From the NCBI GenBank assembly GCA_018693855.1, contig JABHMO010000046.1:1-39492 (forward strand): a stretch of DNA of 39,492 nucleotides, read 5' to 3'. Origin of the DNA: Candidatus Falkowiibacteriota bacterium (GTDB taxonomy: Bacteria > Patescibacteriota > Patescibacteriia > UBA11705 > JABHMO01). Shown piece by piece: positions 36,397 through 39,492 of the stretch. Each line of letters begins with the position of its first letter. Positions within the stretch are counted from its first letter, which is position 1. A program made the position numbers and the translations under genes. The notes beneath the pieces are model-generated. The model was not told where the DNA came from, ran no database searches, and saw only the letters and a list, made by a program, of their open reading frames with translations.

Positions 36397-36497
36397 GTAT
36401 AACGTTTGCGTATATCTGATGTTGCGACCGCAGGGAACAATATGGGTGAGCATTTGCCGTTAGGCAAGCGCGAACCAGATATACGCTGTTAGCTGAT
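36397..36497. repeat. attC-like imperfect palindrome
   Basis: CGTATATCTG and CAGATATACG (10 bp perfect) flanked by TAAC on the left and GTTAGCT on the right, enclosing a folded middle with a TTGCC/GGCAA hairpin. This is the layout of integron attC sites: a TAAC/GTTA core with stem arms around a variable terminal structure. No integron integrase in the window. Could be a lone cassette site (CALIN-type) or an unrelated palindromic repeat. Confidence 0.5.
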
Positions 36498-36560
36498 GTA
36501 TTCCTTTTCTTTTGTTTTCTGAAAGAAAACTTGTTTTAAAAATTTTCAAATTTCTTTTTT
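36481..36560. repeat. Inverted repeat around the 304-aa gene, left arm
   Basis: ATACG..GTTAGCTGA..TATTCCTTTTCTTTT, then a 7-bp GTTTTCT/AGAAAAC hairpin, then TTGTTTTAAAAATTTTCAAA, reaching into the last codons of the 304-aa gene. The other arm (37455-37532) is its reverse complement, except that the hairpin has a different stem sequence. Confidence 0.8.
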
Positions 36561-37450
36561 CCACGTGAACTCCTTTTTGATTTCTCTGGAATAGCAGGTC
36601 CTGGTGATACTATTTTTTTTAGCTTAACATTCTTTAGCTTGTCAACAAGCTTTGCTAGTGGTACACCGGTTTTGTCTCTTTCTTTAAGCATCTCTGCTAT
36701 GTCGTCACCTGAGATGGTATGCCCTTCCTCGGCTTCAATAAGGATATCTGTTTTGAATAATGCATCTTCATCTGATTTGGAGTGTGTCATTAGGTCGATG
36801 ACCTCCTCGGGTCTTGTGTTATCAAGTATGGTTTGGATACCAGCCGCTCTTCCGTCATCGGGACGAAGTTTATCAAATTTCCCCTCTTTCATTGCAAAAT
36901 AGAATTCATCATAGTCAGTGAACGGAAAATGATACCCATATTTTATAACAACTAGCCCATCTTTTTTCATTAGAAAATGATAGTGAGGTTTACTACCTTC
37001 CTTGGTCCCGTGATGTCCTACCTTGTCGTTTTCAGAACAAATGAAAGACCACTCCAAGTTTTTGTACCTTATAGTCAAATCAATTATATTGGTTGACTTG
37101 CTTTCCTCTGTTAGGTCGTTGATATTAACAAAAGACTTATCGCAATTCGCAATCCAGCGAAGATAGGTGCTTATATTATGAAAGCCTTTTTGTTCAAATA
37201 ATTGTGGAAAGTGCTTTTTCTTCAAGTCTGGCGCTTTCCACAATAACCAGTGGAGACAAGGGTTTTCTTCATCAAAACAAGTAATACTCTGCGAGCAGAA
37301 GGAACATTCTTCTATCTCTAGTGCTTTTTTTAACTCATCAAAATCCTTACGAGCTTGTTTATTGTGTTCGACTGCTCGCGCTTGCAGTTCCTCAATAGGA
37401 TAGGATGCAAGTAATTCATTTGTTCTTTTGATGCTTTCTTCGGAATTCAT
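36536..37450 (-). CDS. 304-aa zinc-motif protein between inverted repeats
   Basis: Not recognised. N-terminal helix, then a Cys/His cluster ECSFCSQSITCFDEENPCLH (C49, C52, C58, C65, H67) fit for zinc. SKPHYHFLMKKDG near residue 155 adds a His-x-His pair, and an acidic middle and a very basic tail (KSKRSSRGKKKFENF) follow. The tail is encoded within the left inverted repeat. No Shine-Dalgarno. Bounded by 75-bp inverted repeats and next to an attC-like site, so it looks like a mobile cassette; a defence or toxin role is possible but not shown. Confidence 0.7.
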   Translation of the reverse strand: MNSEESIKRTNELLASYPIEELQARAVEHNKQARKDFDELKKALEIEECSFCSQSITCFDEENPCLHWLLWKAPDLKKKHFPQLFEQKGFHNISTYLRWIANCDKSFVNINDLTEESKSTNIIDLTIRYKNLEWSFICSENDKVGHHGTKEGSKPHYHFLMKKDGLVVIKYGYHFPFTDYDEFYFAMKEGKFDKLRPDDGRAAGIQTILDNTRPEEVIDLMTHSKSDEDALFKTDILIEAEEGHTISGDDIAEMLKERDKTGVPLAKLVDKLKNVKLKKIVSPGPAIPEKSKRSSRGKKKFENF

Positions 37451-37454
37451 ATCT

Positions 37455-37532
37455 AAAAGAAATTTGAAAATTTTTTAAAACAATTGGGCGATAGCCCAGA
37501 AAAGAAAAGGAATATTTCAGCTAACTCGTATT
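37455..37532. repeat. Inverted repeat around the 304-aa gene, right arm
   Basis: Reverse complement of 36481-36560: AAAAGAAATTTGAAAATTTT, AAAACAA, then a TTGGGC/GCCCAG hairpin in place of GTTTTCT/AGAAAAC, then AAAAGAAAAGGAATA and TCAGCTAAC. The swapped hairpin retains pairing. Confidence 0.8.
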
Positions 37533-37544
37533 TATACGAAGTAT

Positions 37545-37637
37545 CTATGCATTCTTACTTTTTAACAACATCCCCAAACTCCCCGGTTTCTCCTCCCCAA
37601 CATCCAGAGTCTCAAGCACAGCATTTATCTTGCCAAT
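37545..37637 (-). pseudogene. Second copy of the nfo 3' end
   Basis: Encodes KINAVLET(L)DVGEEKP(G) SLGMLLKSKN-stop, nearly the same as the end of the intact nfo (KINAVLETPDVGEEKPW SLEVLLNSKN). DNA similarity extends past the stop (TTATACGAA...ATTCTTAC). It overlaps the tail of the ART-HD gene in another frame, so that gene now ends inside nfo-derived sequence. Confidence 0.8.
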
Positions 37638-38790
37638 TCTCTTCGTTAATGATTTCTATCAACTTGCTCCAGTCTTCTTCACTAATATGCGAATAATCTG
37701 ATAATGTTTTGTCATAATTCGTAAAAAATTGTTGAACCGTCGGTTGCTGCTCTTTTGATAGTTTTGACCACATGGTTTTTATTTTGTCTCGTGTGCGAGC
37801 TTCTCCTTTTTGCAAAAAATATATAGGCAAATTATATTCAAAGAATGAAATTGCTTCTGCTTGCATTATGGTAGTTGAATCTTCGTCCTTACCGTATTCA
37901 TGATTGGTAACTAGTTGCACTACTCGTTGTACGAGCTCGGTTTCAAGTCCATGTTTGTTGAGTAACTCACCTAGAAGCTCGGCAGACTTTTGTGCATGCG
38001 CCTGCTTGAATGATTTTTCGCTTGAAAACCCTTCTTTCTTCACTCGCCATTCTTCCTTGCATGTATCAAGGTCGTGCCCCAAAGAAGCAAGCTCCATCGC
38101 AAGATCTGAGTCAGGTTTTAACTGTTTTACCCATTTCAAGACGCCTTCAGCATGCTTCAAAGATTGTGGCAATCTAGAAGTACGAAGAATCTCTAATAAT
38201 TCAGATTTAAATGCTTCGGCTGTATTTTCTTTTGGCTCTTTGAATTCTACAACATTTTTTCCTTGTCGCTGATTTTCAGATTCAAGTGTTTTTAATACGC
38301 TGCTTTTATCAGCGGAGTCCTTGATCTTGCTAAAGGTGTTTTTCTCTACGAAGAATACTTGTACACCATTTTCTATCATTGCCTCAAGAGCTGATTCAAT
38401 ATCTATCTTTTCAATTGGAGTGGCAGAATCTTTGCTGACCCACTCATCATCGCCCATGCCTTTATCTGGATGTGAGGTAAAGCCATCACTTGAAAATTTA
38501 TAAATTGAGCCACCCTTGTCATGCTCCAGGAAGGTTTCTTTAGATACAATCACCATGTAAGGGATATCGTTGATCTTTCCTATTTGAGTCCACCTATCAT
38601 TTGCTTCGCTGACTAAGAATGTAGTAGCAAGTGCGAAGTCTGGGGTCGCAAAAACAACAGGGCCTTCTTCTGGGTCACGTACGTTTTCTGCTCGAGGTTC
38701 AAAACTCTCTATTCCCTTGTTGGCCGATGCGTGGTACAAAAATCTAGGCCTTTCCTTTTTTTCGGGGGAAAAATGTTGTTCACCTTCCAT
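37612..38790 (-). CDS. ART-like plus HD-domain protein
   Basis: 392 aa. N-terminal part resembles ADP-ribosyltransferase-fold proteins: RFLYHAS (16-22, H20), VVFATPDFALATTF (45-58) and DDEWVSKDSATPIEK (114-128). C-terminal HD domain: H213 in LKHAEGVLKWV, H239-D240 in LASLGHDLD, plus TNHEYGKDED. The final codons (NWQDKCCA) come from nfo-derived DNA read out of frame. Fusions of this kind suggest a toxin-like modifier or phage-defence factor; neither activity is shown. It is an insertion between two copies of the nfo 3' end. Confidence 0.65.
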   Translation of the reverse strand: MEGEQHFSPEKKERPRFLYHASANKGIESFEPRAENVRDPEEGPVVFATPDFALATTFLVSEANDRWTQIGKINDIPYMVIVSKETFLEHDKGGSIYKFSSDGFTSHPDKGMGDDEWVSKDSATPIEKIDIESALEAMIENGVQVFFVEKNTFSKIKDSADKSSVLKTLESENQRQGKNVVEFKEPKENTAEAFKSELLEILRTSRLPQSLKHAEGVLKWVKQLKPDSDLAMELASLGHDLDTCKEEWRVKKEGFSSEKSFKQAHAQKSAELLGELLNKHGLETELVQRVVQLVTNHEYGKDEDSTTIMQAEAISFFEYNLPIYFLQKGEARTRDKIKTMWSKLSKEQQPTVQQFFTNYDKTLSDYSHISEEDWSKLIEIINEENWQDKCCA

Positions 38791-38843
38791 AAATATAGAT
38801 TTTATTTGAATGATATTTTGTATAACTTTTTTATACGAACTGT

Positions 38844-39492
38844 TTACATATTCTTACTATTCAACAGTACCTCTAGGCTCCACGGTTTCTCCTCACCAAC
38901 ATCCGGAGTCTCTAGAACAGCGTTTATCTTATTAATTTTTGAATAGTTCACAAATAACTCAAACGCTTTTTTGCCAATTTCACCTTCTCCAATATTTGCA
39001 TGCCTGTCTCTATGTGAATCAAACTCAGTTTTGCTGTCGTTTAGATGGAATAACTTAAGCTTATCAAGACCAATTAATTTGTCAAAATTTGAAAAGGTTG
39101 ATTTTAATGATTTTTCATCTCGAATATCATATCCAGACGCAAATCCGTGACAAGTATCATAGCAAACACCTACATTTTTGTTTTTAACTCCTTTGAGAAT
39201 AGTCGCAATTTCTTCAAAAGTCGCACCTAGTATCTGACCTGCACCAGCTGAGTTCTCGATTAAGAGTTGGCAAGACCCTTTGTAGTTTTTAAGTATTTCG
39301 TTAATACCTTTAATAACTAGTTCAACAGCCTTTTTCTCAGTATAATCTTTAGCACTACCCATGTGAAACATCATGTATTTTGCTCCCAGCTTTGTTCCAG
39401 CTTCTAACTCTTCACGCAAAATCGCAATCGATCCGTGTCTGATCCGATTACTTGATGAAGCCAAATTGATATAGTAAGGCGCATGAATATAA
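38844..39492 (-). CDS. nfo: Endonuclease IV, N-terminus beyond the window
   Basis: AP endonuclease of base-excision repair. The frame is open to the right edge (HAPYYINLASSSNR at its start equals the H-x-YLINL segment of E. coli Nfo), so about 216 C-terminal residues are present. Three-zinc site residues are visible: LLIENSAGAG (Glu), VCYDTCHGFASGYD (Asp and His), HLNDSK (His), SHRDRHANIGEGEIG (Asp and His) and VLETPD (Glu). A second, diverged copy of its last 30 codons lies 1.2 kb downstream. Confidence 0.95.
   Translation of the reverse strand, partial: YIHAPYYINLASSSNRIRHGSIAILREELEAGTKLGAKYMMFHMGSAKDYTEKKAVELVIKGINEILKNYKGSCQLLIENSAGAGQILGATFEEIATILKGVKNKNVGVCYDTCHGFASGYDIRDEKSLKSTFSNFDKLIGLDKLKLFHLNDSKTEFDSHRDRHANIGEGEIGKKAFELFVNYSKINKINAVLETPDVGEEKPWSLEVLLNSKNM

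Overview
The window is bacterial chromosome, AT-rich by eye, with a strongly conserved sigma70-type promoter grammar: TTGACA-like and TATAAT-like boxes separated almost always by 17 bp. UGA is a normal stop, since RuvB ends on it. The gene set (TrmH/SpoU methylase, RuvB, RNase III, NusB, YifB/ComM, LspA, DksA/TraR, Fur, S15-PNPase, TrmB-like regulators, bacterial-PH and SpoIID proteins, LysM-M23 peptidase, YggU, IMPase, Sua5, YfcE-like phosphodiesterase, endonuclease IV) suggests a small-genome candidate-phylum bacterium of the Patescibacteria/CPR type. This rests on protein style, missing Shine-Dalgarno sequences on core genes and word-repeat intergenic DNA; no marker phylogeny was possible.

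Layout. 1-2.6 kb: a partial gene at the left edge, a small orphan gene, tRNA-Leu and tRNA-Gly, and a 370-aa orphan. 2.6-7.1 kb: SpoU methylase and ruvB (divergent), two membrane proteins, SpoIID-like protein. 7.4-9.1 kb: tRNA-Lys, tRNA-Arg, rnc, nusB. 9.4-14.5 kb: LysM-M23 peptidase, yifB, and the set fur / dksA-lspA-thioredoxin-like. 14.5-15.1 kb: a candidate sRNA, then paired DnaA boxes and operator-like palindromes. 15.2-19 kb: an anchored protein, two tandem HD paralogues and a helical-repeat gene. 19.2-24 kb: pnp, rpsO, a TrmB-like regulator and an orphan. 24.2-26.4 kb: a tyrosine recombinase lacking canonical catalytic residues, twin structured RNAs, tRNA-Arg(TCT) followed by three palindromes, a 25-aa basic peptide, a parS site and tRNA-Arg(CCT). 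26.5-33.4 kb: small self-contained genes (a second parS among them) mixed with yggU, a TrmB paralogue, IMPase, Sua5 and a phosphodiesterase. 33.5-39.5 kb: an accessory island with a candidate RNA, HD / DKNYY / DUF4261-like / RidA genes, an attC-like palindrome, a gene between long inverted repeats, and an ART-like plus HD gene inserted at the 3' end of nfo, leaving a second copy of that 3' end.

Two gene classes stand out. Core genes mostly lack a Shine-Dalgarno sequence and at least two look leaderless. About a dozen orphan genes have a strong GGAGG-type site, and many also have their own 17-bp-spaced promoter and terminator; these look like self-contained cassettes dropped between core genes.

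The most unusual signals are: a family of about 36-bp imperfect palindromes starting exactly at the encoded CCA of several tRNAs, with arm changes that keep pairing; two tandem RNAs sharing a loop-to-5'-end pseudoknot; two perfect parS-type palindromes; a membrane-protein frame interrupted by in-frame TGA and TAG; and the repeat-bounded insertions at the right end.
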